The notes: generated by a model from the letters alone, not told the origin. Positions 1 to 6,124 are shown, counted from the stretch's first letter. The stretch is DNA of 7,697 bases from an uncultured Anaerotruncus sp. (GCA_910586875.1 CAJUJI010000052.1:9132-16828), one strand, 5' to 3'. Translations and numbers: made by a program.

Positions 1-2
1 TT

Positions 3-905
3 ACAGGATTGGTACAGCAGGCACAGGAGTACGGCTGCCGCATTTCCGAGCTGGTGCTGCGCCAGCAGGCTCGCCAGATGGAGCAGCCCGAGCAGGCACT
101 TTACCAGAAGATGCAGCAGCGTTTTGCTGTGATGCAGCAGTCAGCGCAGCAGGGGATGGACGAGCATCTGCGCTCTACCAGCGGCTTGAGCGGTGGCAGT
201 GCGGCAAAGATGGCGCGTTACGCCGAGAGTGGCGGACTTTGCGGGCAGATGTTTGGTAACGCACTGGCAAAAGCGCTGGCAGTTTCCGAGCTAAACGCCG
301 CGATGGGACGGATTGTTGCTGCGCCAACCGCTGGCTCCTGCGGTATTTTGCCAGCAGCAATACTGTCGGTGATGGAGCAGCGCAGCCTGTCAGAACGGGA
401 TTGTGTGCTTTCGCTGTTTACCGCGTCAGCGGTTGGCATGGTAATTGCCAATAATGCTTGCCTTGCCGGTGCACAGGGCGGCTGCCAGGCAGAATGCGGC
501 TCCGCCTCGGCGATGGCAGCGGCGGCGCTGGTCGAGCTGGCGGGCGGGAGCCCACAGATGGCGGCAGAGGCGGTTGCAATCGCGCTGAAAAATATTTTAG
601 GGCTGGTCTGTGATCCGGTGGCAGGTTTGGTGGAAATTCCCTGTATCAAACGCAACGCAGCCGGAGTAGCGAACGCATTTACTGCCGCAGAGCTCGCATT
701 GGCAGGGATTGGCAGCGCAATTCCTGCGGATGAGGTGATTCTGGCGATGAAGCGGGTAGGGGACAGTATGCCTGCGGCTCTGCGGGAAACCGCAGAGGGC
801 GGCCTGGCAGCGACCCCAACCGCACAGCGGCTATTCCAACAGGTGTTTGGCGATGAGGGTAAGGCCGGCGCAGTGGGGTGCAGAGCCTGCCGCAGCAAAG
901 ACTAG
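3..905 (+). CDS. sdaAA: L-serine ammonia-lyase (dehydratase), iron-sulfur-dependent, alpha subunit; 5' end cut by window
   Basis: This is the catalytic alpha chain of the two-subunit, oxygen-sensitive [4Fe-4S] serine dehydratase, which deaminates L-serine to pyruvate and ammonia in the cytoplasm. The frame is open to the window edge (codons for T and G precede the TTG at 9). By my recollection of B. subtilis SdaAA only a few N-terminal residues are missing, so the TTG at 9 is not taken as the true start. Family blocks are clear: STSGLSGG near residue 57 (counting from the codon at 9), NAAMGRIVAAPTAGSCG at 96-112, GGCQAECGSASAMAAAA at 157-172, LGLVCDPVAGLVEIPCIKRNA at 197-217, and LRETAEGGLAATPT near the end. 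Cluster-ligand candidates are Cys159 or Cys163, Cys201 and Cys212. The beta subunit gene (sdaAB) would be expected just upstream, outside the window. The short Cys-containing tail GCRACRSKD is a non-conserved extension. Family assignment is very secure. Confidence 0.95.
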   Translation, partial: TGLVQQAQEYGCRISELVLRQQARQMEQPEQALYQKMQQRFAVMQQSAQQGMDEHLRSTSGLSGGSAAKMARYAESGGLCGQMFGNALAKALAVSELNAAMGRIVAAPTAGSCGILPAAILSVMEQRSLSERDCVLSLFTASAVGMVIANNACLAGAQGGCQAECGSASAMAAAALVELAGGSPQMAAEAVAIALKNILGLVCDPVAGLVEIPCIKRNAAGVANAFTAAELALAGIGSAIPADEVILAMKRVGDSMPAALRETAEGGLAATPTAQRLFQQVFGDEGKAGAVGCRACRSKD

Positions 906-926
906 CGGTGTCAGCTGGATATAAAC

Positions 927-960
927 AATGGGTGCTTTTCGTGGGAGAAAAGCACCCGTT
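927..960. terminator. probable bidirectional terminator between convergent sdaAA and tatD
   Basis: An 11-bp perfect stem (930-940 pairing with 947-957, GGGTGCTTTTC with GAGAAAAGCACCC) closes a 6-nt loop. It extends outward through a G·T pair and two A-T pairs to 927/960. T-rich sequence follows on the plus strand (GTTTGTTGGTT) and an A-rich stretch precedes it (ATAAACAA), so it reads as a terminator in both directions. It sits 22 nt after the sdaAA stop and just beyond the tatD stop. The U-tracts are interrupted, so efficiency is uncertain. Confidence 0.75.
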
Positions 961-966
961 TGTTGG

Positions 967-1740
967 TTATCTCGTATTTATTTCGTAAACAGCCTTTGCA
1001 TTTTCGCAGGTTTGGTTTAACAATTCCTGCGCACTGATCCCATGAATTTCCGCCAGCCGCTGTGCGGTATATACGATCATGGAGGAATCGCACCGTTTGC
1101 CGCGAAATGGCTCCGGCGTCATATAGGGACAATCGGTTTCCACCAGCAGCCGGTCAAGCGGCACAGTAGCGGCCGCTTCCAGCGTTTTTCGCGCATTTTT
1201 GAAGGTGACTGCTCCACCAAACGCAAGATACATCCCCAGCTTTAGCAGCTCTTTAGCCATCTCTGCGCTGCCGGAATAGCAATGCACAATTCCTTTTGGC
1301 CGGTATTTTTTCAGCAGTGCAAGGGTGTCTGCGTGCGCTTCGCGGTCGTGAATCACGACCGGCATGGACAAATCGCAAGCCAGTTTTAGCTGTGTTTCAA
1401 ATACCTGCTGCTGCACATCGCGCGGGGAGAAATCGTAATGATAATCCAACCCGATTTCCCCGATGGCAACCACCTTTGGGTGCTTGCTGTATAGAGTGAA
1501 CATTTCCAAATCTGCTGGAACAAATTCCTTAGCAGAATGCGGGTGAATTCCTACGGTACAATAGAAGAAAGGGTTTTGTTCGGCCAGTGCGATGCTGGTT
1601 TTACAGCTTTGCATATCACAGGCGATGTTGACCACCCCGCAAATACCCTTTTGCGGGAGGCTGGCGATGAGCTGAGAGCGGTCCTCATCAAACCGTTCAT
1701 CATCGTAATGCGCATGGGAGTCAAAGATATTTTCCAACAT
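967..1740 (-). CDS. tatD: TatD family metal-dependent deoxyribonuclease
   Basis: A 257-residue TIM-barrel hydrolase of the TatD/YcfH/YabD family. Characterised members are cytoplasmic Mg-dependent 3'-5' DNA exonucleases linked to DNA repair; the substrate of this protein is not shown by sequence. All expected metal ligands are present: H9 and H11 in FDSHAHYDDERF, E95 in GEIGLDYHYD, H131 in VIHDREAH, H153 in GIVHCYSGS and D203 in VETDCPYMTPEP, with H66/H68 in GIHPH as a further family signature. I chose the ATG at 1740, not the one at 1773. An AAAGAGG ribosome binding site (1747-1753) lies 6 nt upstream, the family normally begins about eight residues before HxH, and the longer start would overlap metG. 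It lies 11 nt after the metG stop and is probably co-transcribed with it. metG-tatD linkage is common in Firmicutes (metS-yabD in B. subtilis). Here the operon ends after tatD. Confidence 0.95.
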   Translation of the reverse strand: MLENIFDSHAHYDDERFDEDRSQLIASLPQKGICGVVNIACDMQSCKTSIALAEQNPFFYCTVGIHPHSAKEFVPADLEMFTLYSKHPKVVAIGEIGLDYHYDFSPRDVQQQVFETQLKLACDLSMPVVIHDREAHADTLALLKKYRPKGIVHCYSGSAEMAKELLKLGMYLAFGGAVTFKNARKTLEAAATVPLDRLLVETDCPYMTPEPFRGKRCDSSMIVYTAQRLAEIHGISAQELLNQTCENAKAVYEINTR

Positions 1741-1746
1741 AGCAAG

Positions 1747-1753
1747 CCTCTTT
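1747..1753 (-). promoter_or_regulatory. tatD ribosome binding site (decides start; overlaps metG stop)
   Basis: AAAGAGG on the minus strand, 6 nt before the ATG at 1740. It overlaps the metG stop codon (1752-1754), so terminating metG ribosomes would pass directly over it, consistent with coupled translation. Confidence 0.75.
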
Positions 1754-3701
1754 ACCGCACGGTGGCGCCACAAGGAATGGTATCGTCCACGAAAATGACC
1801 TTTACATCGTTTTCACCTGCATCGGCTGCAAGAATCATTCCATTCGACTCCACTCCGCAGAGGGTCGCAGGCTTGAGATTGGCGACCACTACCAGCTTTT
1901 TACCGATGAGCTGCTCCGGCTCATACCAGGGGTGAATTCCCGAAACAACCTGACGCGGCGTATCGGTGCCATCATCCAACTGGAGACAGAGCAACTTTTT
2001 CGCGCGCTTGACCGGCTCGCAGGACTTGACCTGAGCAACCCGCAACTGCACTTTGGCAAAATCATCAATGGAGATCAACGAAGCGATCCCTTCCACAGCA
2101 GCTTTTTTAGCGGGAGTTGCTTTTTCTTTCGCTGCGGCTTTGGCAGCCTCCAAAGCAGCCAGCTCCTTAGCGACGTCAATCCGCGGGAATAGCGCATCAC
2201 CCTTGTGAACGGTCGCGTTTGCGGGCAGCAGTCCCCAGGTACCGGCGGATTCGTAGGAGGTGATCTCTGGGCCGGCGCCGATCTGCTCGAAGATGCGCGG
2301 CGCGGTGGAAGGCATAAATGGGGTCAGCAGGATGCCTGCAATCCGCACGCACTCCAATAGATTATACAGCACGGTCGCCAGGCGCGGATGATTGGCAGGA
2401 TCTTTCGAGAGGGTCCAGGGGGCGGTCTCGTCGATATATTTATTGGTGCGGGAGATAAGCTTGAAAATTTCGATCAGCGCGTTCTGGAAGGCGTATTCCT
2501 CCATATGTTTCTCATACTTTTCCTTGAGGGTGCGCGCCAGGCTGAGAATTTCCTCATCAATCGGTTCCGGCTGGCGCTCGGTGGGCAAAGTGCCGCCGAA
2601 TGGTTTGACCATCGCGACCGAACGGGAGACCAGGTTGCCTAAATCGTTGGCAAGATCCGCATTGATGCGGGTGATCAGGCTCTCGTTTGAGAACAACCCA
2701 TCCGATCCAAAAGGAAACTCCCGCAGCAGGAAATAGCGGATTGCATCCACCCCGTACCGGTCGACCAGAATGGTTGGGTCTACAACGTTGCCCTTGGATT
2801 TGGACATTTTTCCGCCCTCCAGCAGCAGCCAGCCATGTCCGTAAACCTTTTTGGGCAGCGGCAGGTCAAGTGCCATCAGCATAGCGGGCCAGATGATGGT
2901 GTGAAAACGCATGATTTCCTTGCCGACAAAGTGCACGTCCGCCGGCCAGTATTTTTCAAAATCGTGGTACCGGTCATTGCCATAACCCAGCGCAGTGATA
3001 TAGTTGGAAAGCGCATCCACCCAGACGTAAACGACATGTTTGGGGTCAAAGGTGACCGGCACGCCCCAGGTGAACGAGGTGCGCGAAACACACAAATCCT
3101 CCAGCCCAGGCTTAATGAAGTTATTGACCATCTCATTCATGCGGGACTGCGGCTCCATAAAGTGAGGGTTTTCTTCATACAGCTTGATCAGCCGCTCCTG
3201 GAAGGCAGACAGCTTGAAGAAATAAGCCTCCTCCTCGGCGTCCACAACCGGACGCCCACAGTCCGGACAGTTTCCGTTCACCAGCTGGCTTTCGGTCCAG
3301 AATGCCTCGCAGGGGGTGCAGTATTTGCCTTTATAGGAACCTTTATAAATATAGCCGCGGTCGTACAGCTCCTTGAATATCTTCTGGATAGACTCCATAT
3401 GATAATCGTCGGTGGTGCGGATAAAGCGGTCGTTGCTGATATTCAGCAGATTCCACAGCTCTTTGATGCCCGCTACCACCTGATCCACATACTGCTGCGG
3501 TGTAACGCCGGCCTCCTGCGCTTTGAGCTCAATCTTCTGGCCGTGCTCATCGGTACCGGTGAGAAACAGCACATCATAACCCTGCAAACGTTTGAAGCGC
3601 GCCATGACATCGGTGGCAACCGTGCAGTAGCTGTGGCCGATGTGCAGCTTGTCCGAGGGATAATAAATCGGGGTCGTAATATAGAATGTTTTACCGTTCA
3701 T
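1752..3701 (-). CDS. metG: methionyl-tRNA synthetase with C-terminal tRNA-binding domain
   Basis: A 649-residue class I aminoacyl-tRNA synthetase that charges tRNA-Met in the cytoplasm. The N-terminal Rossmann domain carries HIGH at 20-23 and the signature KMSKS at 298-302 (in GGKMSKSKGN). An inserted zinc knuckle shows paired cysteines at 128/131 (CTPC) and 145/148 (CPDC). The helical anticodon-binding domain spans roughly 340-500. An Ala/Lys-rich linker (about 513-538) joins it to a C-terminal OB-fold tRNA-binding domain (about 544-649, with FAKVQLRVAQV, RQVVSGI and SNGMILAA). This domain is the Trbp111/EMAP-like dimerisation and tRNA-binding module, fused as in B. subtilis MetS. The length matches full-length bacterial enzymes. 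The start ATG at 3701 is supported by AGGAGG (3710-3715) 8 nt upstream and the canonical MNGKTFYITTPIYY opening. It is the first gene of the metG-tatD operon. The predicted leader is too short (about 25 nt) for a T-box. Confidence 0.98.
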   Translation of the reverse strand: MNGKTFYITTPIYYPSDKLHIGHSYCTVATDVMARFKRLQGYDVLFLTGTDEHGQKIELKAQEAGVTPQQYVDQVVAGIKELWNLLNISNDRFIRTTDDYHMESIQKIFKELYDRGYIYKGSYKGKYCTPCEAFWTESQLVNGNCPDCGRPVVDAEEEAYFFKLSAFQERLIKLYEENPHFMEPQSRMNEMVNNFIKPGLEDLCVSRTSFTWGVPVTFDPKHVVYVWVDALSNYITALGYGNDRYHDFEKYWPADVHFVGKEIMRFHTIIWPAMLMALDLPLPKKVYGHGWLLLEGGKMSKSKGNVVDPTILVDRYGVDAIRYFLLREFPFGSDGLFSNESLITRINADLANDLGNLVSRSVAMVKPFGGTLPTERQPEPIDEEILSLARTLKEKYEKHMEEYAFQNALIEIFKLISRTNKYIDETAPWTLSKDPANHPRLATVLYNLLECVRIAGILLTPFMPSTAPRIFEQIGAGPEITSYESAGTWGLLPANATVHKGDALFPRIDVAKELAALEAAKAAAKEKATPAKKAAVEGIASLISIDDFAKVQLRVAQVKSCEPVKRAKKLLCLQLDDGTDTPRQVVSGIHPWYEPEQLIGKKLVVVANLKPATLCGVESNGMILAADAGENDVKVIFVDDTIPCGATVR

Positions 3702-3709
3702 GGAAAAAT

Positions 3710-3742
3710 CCTCCTGATTCTATAGATTCTTATAGTATAGCA
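3710..3742 (-). promoter_or_regulatory. metG promoter (extended -10) and ribosome binding site
   Basis: On the minus strand, TATACT (3734-3739) is preceded directly by TGC (3740-3742), giving an extended -10. The -35 region at usual spacing (around 3757-3762) is a poor match, which an extended -10 can compensate. AGGAGG at 3710-3715 is the ribosome binding site. A start point near 3727 would give a leader of about 25 nt. An overlapping TATAAG (3729-3734) is an alternative -10. Confidence 0.55.
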
Positions 3743-3800
3743 CAAAATCAGGGAAAAGAACATCCCATGGAGATTTTTTTGGTTTTATTTTGTAAAGGAC

Positions 3801-3829
3801 TTGCATTCCGTCCGCCGTTGTGGTAAAAT
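3801..3829 (+). promoter_or_regulatory. rpmE promoter
   Basis: TTGCAT (3801-3806), a 17-nt spacer and TAAAAT (3824-3829), with TG at 3821-3822 making an extended -10. The T-rich stretch 3772-3796 just upstream could act as an UP element. It fires divergently from the metG promoter, with the two -10 boxes about 85 nt apart. The predicted start near 3836 leaves a leader of about 50 nt before rpmE. Confidence 0.75.
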
Positions 3830-3845
3830 CAATCTGTTACATTTA

Positions 3846-3866
3846 TGGCATCCAATATCGATGCCA
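3846..3866 (+). promoter_or_regulatory. hairpin in rpmE leader, possible L31 autoregulatory element
   Basis: A perfect 7-bp stem, TGGCATC (3846-3852) with GATGCCA (3860-3866), closes a 7-nt loop CAATATC. It ends 4 nt before the GAGGTG ribosome binding site (3871-3876) and begins about 10 nt after the predicted transcription start. Ribosomal protein leaders that bind their own product are known, including L31 leaders in several phyla. Whether this hairpin belongs to one of those classes is inference from position only. Confidence 0.4.
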
Positions 3867-3884
3867 GAGAGAGGTGAAACAATC

Positions 3885-4088
3885 ATGAAAGAAGGAATCC
3901 ATCCGCAGTATAAGGAGACCACCATTACCTGCGCATGTGGTGAGGTCATCCATACGCGTTCGACAAAGGAGAATATCCGTGTTGAAATCTGCTCCAAGTG
4001 CCACCCGTTCTTTACCGGACGGCAGAAACTGGTTGATACCGGCGGGCGCGTTGACAGATTCAAAAAGCGTTTTGGCATGGATAAATAA
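3885..4088 (+). CDS. rpmE: 50S ribosomal protein L31 (zinc-binding type)
   Basis: A 67-residue protein of the large ribosomal subunit, located at the 50S central protuberance and contributing to intersubunit bridging. The opening MKEGIHPQYKETT and the block CSKCHPFFTGRQKL followed by GGRVDRFKKRFG are diagnostic of L31. Cysteines at 16, 18, 36 and 39 form the CxC...CxxC zinc site of the C+ form; zinc-free paralogues (RpmE2) lack these, so this is the zinc-dependent version. The ATG at 3885 is preferred over the upstream in-frame TTG at 3801, because that TTG is inside the promoter -35. GAGGTG (3871-3876) lies 8 nt before the ATG, and the protein then has the usual length. It is a monocistronic unit: its own promoter lies upstream and an intrinsic terminator starts 15 nt after the stop. 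Confidence 0.97.
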   Translation: MKEGIHPQYKETTITCACGEVIHTRSTKENIRVEICSKCHPFFTGRQKLVDTGGRVDRFKKRFGMDK

Positions 4089-4102
4089 ACTGATGCACAA
4101 TG

Positions 4103-4135
4103 ACGCAGCCGTATGTTTGGTACGGCTGCGTTTTT
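4103..4135 (+). terminator. intrinsic terminator of rpmE
   Basis: A perfect 11-bp GC-rich stem, ACGCAGCCGTA (4103-4113) with TACGGCTGCGT (4121-4131), has a 7-nt loop and is followed by a run of five T (4131-4135). It starts 15 nt after the rpmE stop. Confidence 0.93.
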
Positions 4136-4144
4136 GCGTATAAA
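4117..4144 (+). promoter_or_regulatory. weak candidate promoter for the RluA-family gene
   Basis: TTGGTA (4117-4122), a 16-nt spacer and TATAAA (4139-4144). The -35 lies in the loop and 3' arm of the rpmE terminator, so promoter and terminator would overlap. The alternative is read-through from rpmE. The matches are modest and this is tentative. Confidence 0.3.
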
Positions 4145-4157
4145 AAAGGTTTAAATT

Positions 4158-4163
4158 GGGAGG
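4158..4163 (+). promoter_or_regulatory. ribosome binding site that fixes the GTG start of the RluA-family gene
   Basis: GGGAGG 7 nt before GTG 4171. It overlaps the earlier in-frame TTG at 4156-4158, which rules that TTG out as a start. Confidence 0.85.
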
Positions 4164-4170
4164 CGTTTGC

Positions 4171-5067
4171 GTGAGCCGCAGGATTGATTATACCGTACCG
4201 CCTGAATATGACGGCTGCAAGCTGCAACGGATTTTGCGTGGTGGGGTGGGGTGCTCCTATGCACTGGTGCGCTCGCTGAAAACAAAGGAGGATGGGATCC
4301 TTTTAAATGGTGTGCGCGCCCGCACCATCGACCGTGCGCATACTGGCGACCAAATCAGCATCACACTGCACGAGCAGCAGCCCCAGCAGTTTAGCCGCTG
4401 TGAAATTGCGGTGGAGATCCTCTATGAGGATACCGATCTAATTGTATATAACAAGCCTGCCGGTATGCCTTGCCATCCGGTGCGCAATCTGCGGGAGGAC
4501 ACGCTGGCGAATGTGTTTGCCACCCATTGCACCGGTGACGGAGAGCCGCTCACCTGCCGGATTTTAAACCGGCTGGACCGCGATACCACCGGCGCTGTGC
4601 TGATTGCAAAAAACAGCTTTGCTGCTGCCGCATTGACCGGACGGGTGGAAAAGTCCTATCTTGCATTGGCAGGCGGCACAGAGTTTTTGCAGGAGGGTAC
4701 GATTGATGCACCGCTGGGGCAGCCGGACCGCACCAATCCGCGCCGCGCAGTGATGGAAGGCGGTCAGCGGGCGCTCACCCACTATCAGCTGTTGGGGACG
4801 GGTGAGGACTATAGTCTGCTGCGCTGTGTGCTGGAAACCGGCCGTACCCATCAAATCCGAGTGCATATGCAGTATATCGGGCATCCGCTATTAGGGGACG
4901 TGCTTTACCAAGGTGCGTTGGGGAGGATGCAGCGACAGGCGCTACATTGTAATTGGATGGCTTTCTGGCATCCGGTGAATGGCAAGCGAGTCGAAATAAA
5001 GGCATCTTTGCCGCAGGATATGCAAAAATGGGTCTCCCAGTGTAAAATTCATGTCAAAGGTGCATAA
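4171..5067 (+). CDS. RluA family RNA pseudouridine synthase
   Basis: A 298-residue enzyme that isomerises uridine to pseudouridine in RNA; the RluA/RluC/RluD family acts on rRNA and some tRNAs. The N-terminal part (about 14-65, with LQRILRGG, SLKTKEDGILLNG and GDQISI) resembles the S4-like RNA-binding domain. The catalytic domain follows: LIVYNKPAGMPCHP at 90-103, the motif II region NRLDRDTTG at 133-141 with catalytic Asp136, and GRTHQIRVHMQYIGHPLLGD at 224-243. The usual HRLD is NRLD here; the essential Asp is kept. The start is GTG 4171 with GGGAGG 7 nt upstream; the in-frame TTG at 4156 lies in that ribosome binding site. It sits alone between the rpmE terminator and the ABC transporter promoter. 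I see no clear terminator after it, only a weak AT-rich hairpin at 5080-5095. The target RNA and the specific member (RluC, RluD, YlyB-like) cannot be told from sequence, so no symbol is given. Confidence 0.93.
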   Translation: MSRRIDYTVPPEYDGCKLQRILRGGVGCSYALVRSLKTKEDGILLNGVRARTIDRAHTGDQISITLHEQQPQQFSRCEIAVEILYEDTDLIVYNKPAGMPCHPVRNLREDTLANVFATHCTGDGEPLTCRILNRLDRDTTGAVLIAKNSFAAAALTGRVEKSYLALAGGTEFLQEGTIDAPLGQPDRTNPRRAVMEGGQRALTHYQLLGTGEDYSLLRCVLETGRTHQIRVHMQYIGHPLLGDVLYQGALGRMQRQALHCNWMAFWHPVNGKRVEIKASLPQDMQKWVSQCKIHVKGA

Positions 5068-5103
5068 AAATGCAGTGAAATGAATATTTTTTCATAAAAA
5101 CAC

Positions 5104-5131
5104 TTGATTTTACCGAAAATCAATGTATAAT
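5104..5131 (+). promoter_or_regulatory. ABC transporter operon promoter with overlapping inverted repeat
   Basis: TTGATT (5104-5109), a 16-nt spacer and a perfect TATAAT (5126-5131). A perfect 8-bp inverted repeat, TTGATTTT (5104-5111) with AAAATCAA (5116-5123) around ACCG, exactly covers the -35 and spacer. A protein bound there would block RNA polymerase, so it is a candidate operator. The predicted start near 5138 leaves a leader of about 77 nt. Confidence 0.8.
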
Positions 5132-5139
5132 AATCACAT

Positions 5140-5180
5140 AGCTTACAACAAGCTGCAAGGTCCCATACGGTTGCCGTATG
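5140..5180 (+). promoter_or_regulatory. two small hairpins in the 5' leader of the ABC operon
   Basis: The first pairs AGCTT (5140-5144) with AAGCT (5150-5154). The second pairs CATACGG (5164-5170) with CCGTATG (5174-5180) around a 3-nt loop. Neither is followed by a T-run, so they are not attenuators in the usual sense. They may stabilise the 5' end of the mRNA or shape access to the GGGAGG site at 5199-5204. The function is unknown. Confidence 0.35.
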
Positions 5181-5214
5181 CGTGATAGAATGTTGATTGG
5201 GAGGAAATTAAGAC

Positions 5215-6084
5215 ATGAAAAAGATTTTAACTGCAATTCTTGCACTGACAATGACAGCAGCATTGACTGCATGTGGTGGCTCCGCTTCTTCACAGGCGCC
5301 CGCATCCAGCGTACCGGCTCCGGCATCGAGCGAACCAGCTTCCAGTGAAGCAGCGTCCAGCGAGCCCGCTTCCTCTGAGATAGCTGCTGAAACCCCGAAC
5401 ATCGACCGCATCAAGAGCGCTGGCAAAATTGTGATGTGTACCAACCTGGCATTCCCGCCGTTCGAGTATGTGGATGATAACGGCGAAGCGGCTGGCGTCG
5501 ATGTGGATATCTCCAAGGAGATTGCAAAGGACCTGGGCGTTGAACTGGAGATCATCGACATGAACTTCGATCTGATCATCGACTCGGTGAAAACAGGCAA
5601 GGCGGATTTCTCTGCGGCTGGTATGACCATCAAGCCGGAGCGTTTGGAGCAGATCGATTTCTCGGATGAGTATGTAAAGTCTGCACAGTATGTGATCATC
5701 AAGGCGGGCAGCGGTGTTACTGCTGACAAGCTGGATGGATTGGTAATCGGCGTACAGGAGCAGACCACCGGAGACTTTTATGCAACCGATGAAATCCAGG
5801 CAAAGGATGTGCTGCGCTTCAAGAGTGGCATCGAGGCTGGAATGGCATTGCAGGCGGGCAAATGTGACGCAGTGATCATTGATAAGCTGCCCGCAGAGAG
5901 CATCGCGGCCAACAGCAACGGCGAGCTGGAAACCCTGCCGGATAGCCTGACCGAAGAGAGCTATGCAATTGCAATCAAGAAGGATTCTCCGGACTTGGTA
6001 GCGGCAATCAATGCAACCCTGGCGCGGCTGACCAGTGAGGGCAAAATTGACGAGCTGGTAACAAAGCATATGACCGAAGCGTAA
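5215..6084 (+). CDS. amino acid ABC transporter substrate-binding lipoprotein
   Basis: A 289-residue extracellular binding protein (SBP family 3, PBPb fold) that captures a polar amino acid and delivers it to the permease. Residues 1-20 are a lipoprotein signal: MKK, a hydrophobic core and the lipobox LTAC with Cys20 as the predicted lipidated residue. Residues 21-60 form a Ser/Ala/Pro/Glu linker with PASSE repeats that spaces the domain from the membrane. The binding domain runs from about 61 to 289: the strand KIVMCTNLAFPPFEYVDDNG with GVDVDISKEIAK, then MTIKPERLEQIDFS where Arg143 is the expected carboxylate ligand, and CDAVIIDK where Asp223 is the expected amino-group ligand (by analogy with GlnH). 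The ATG at 5215 has GGGAGG (5199-5204) 10 nt upstream. It is the first gene of a three-gene importer operon. Exact substrate (Gln, Arg/Lys, cystine or other) cannot be settled by eye. Confidence 0.95.
   Translation: MKKILTAILALTMTAALTACGGSASSQAPASSVPAPASSEPASSEAASSEPASSEIAAETPNIDRIKSAGKIVMCTNLAFPPFEYVDDNGEAAGVDVDISKEIAKDLGVELEIIDMNFDLIIDSVKTGKADFSAAGMTIKPERLEQIDFSDEYVKSAQYVIIKAGSGVTADKLDGLVIGVQEQTTGDFYATDEIQAKDVLRFKSGIEAGMALQAGKCDAVIIDKLPAESIAANSNGELETLPDSLTEESYAIAIKKDSPDLVAAINATLARLTSEGKIDELVTKHMTEA
5299..5379 (+). repeat. PASSE-type pentapeptide-coding repeat in the lipoprotein linker
   Basis: Residues 29-55 of the binding lipoprotein read PASSV, PAPASSE, PASSE, AASSE, PASSE. The codons vary between units (AGC, TCC, TCT and AGT for Ser), so the repetition is at the protein level and is not a recent DNA duplication. 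Such flexible linkers are common next to the lipid anchor in clostridial lipoproteins. Confidence 0.7.
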
Positions 6085-6097
6085 AAACAGCCAAAGC

Positions 6098-6124
6098 TCC
6101 CGCCCAGGGCAACCCTGGGCGGGA
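6098..6124 (+). terminator. strong intercistronic hairpin without U-tract (partial terminator or mRNA stabiliser)
   Basis: A perfect 12-bp GC-rich stem, TCCCGCCCAGGG (6098-6109) with CCCTGGGCGGGA (6113-6124), has a CAA loop. It starts 13 nt after the binding-protein stop and 75 nt before the permease gene. The following AAGTCTGTTGTT is not a clean T-run. It probably protects the upstream mRNA from 3' decay or causes partial termination, giving more binding protein than transporter. Confidence 0.7.

Noticed and set aside
218..898. 226-codon open frame on the minus strand opposite sdaAA
   Set aside because: Antisense to a conserved enzyme gene, Ala/Ser-rich composition typical of a shadow frame in GC-rich sequence.
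1741..1773. Longer tatD start at ATG 1773
   Set aside because: It would add 11 residues not typical of the family and overlap the metG 3' end; the ATG at 1740 has a proper ribosome binding site.
2835..3725. 296-codon open frame on the plus strand opposite metG
   Set aside because: It lies entirely antisense to the well-supported metG and has no recognisable domain; it is a by-product of metG codon usage.
3702..3884. T-box or SAM riboswitch upstream of metG
   Set aside because: The metG leader is only about 25 nt from the predicted start, and no specifier loop, T-box sequence or terminator/antiterminator pair is visible.
5068..5103. Intrinsic terminator after the pseudouridine synthase gene
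   Set aside because: Only a 5-bp AT-rich hairpin (5080-5084 with 5091-5095) is present, too weak to call.
5290..6069. 259-codon open frame on the minus strand opposite the binding-protein gene
   Set aside because: Antisense to a clear SBP family 3 gene, no ribosome binding site or family motif seen.
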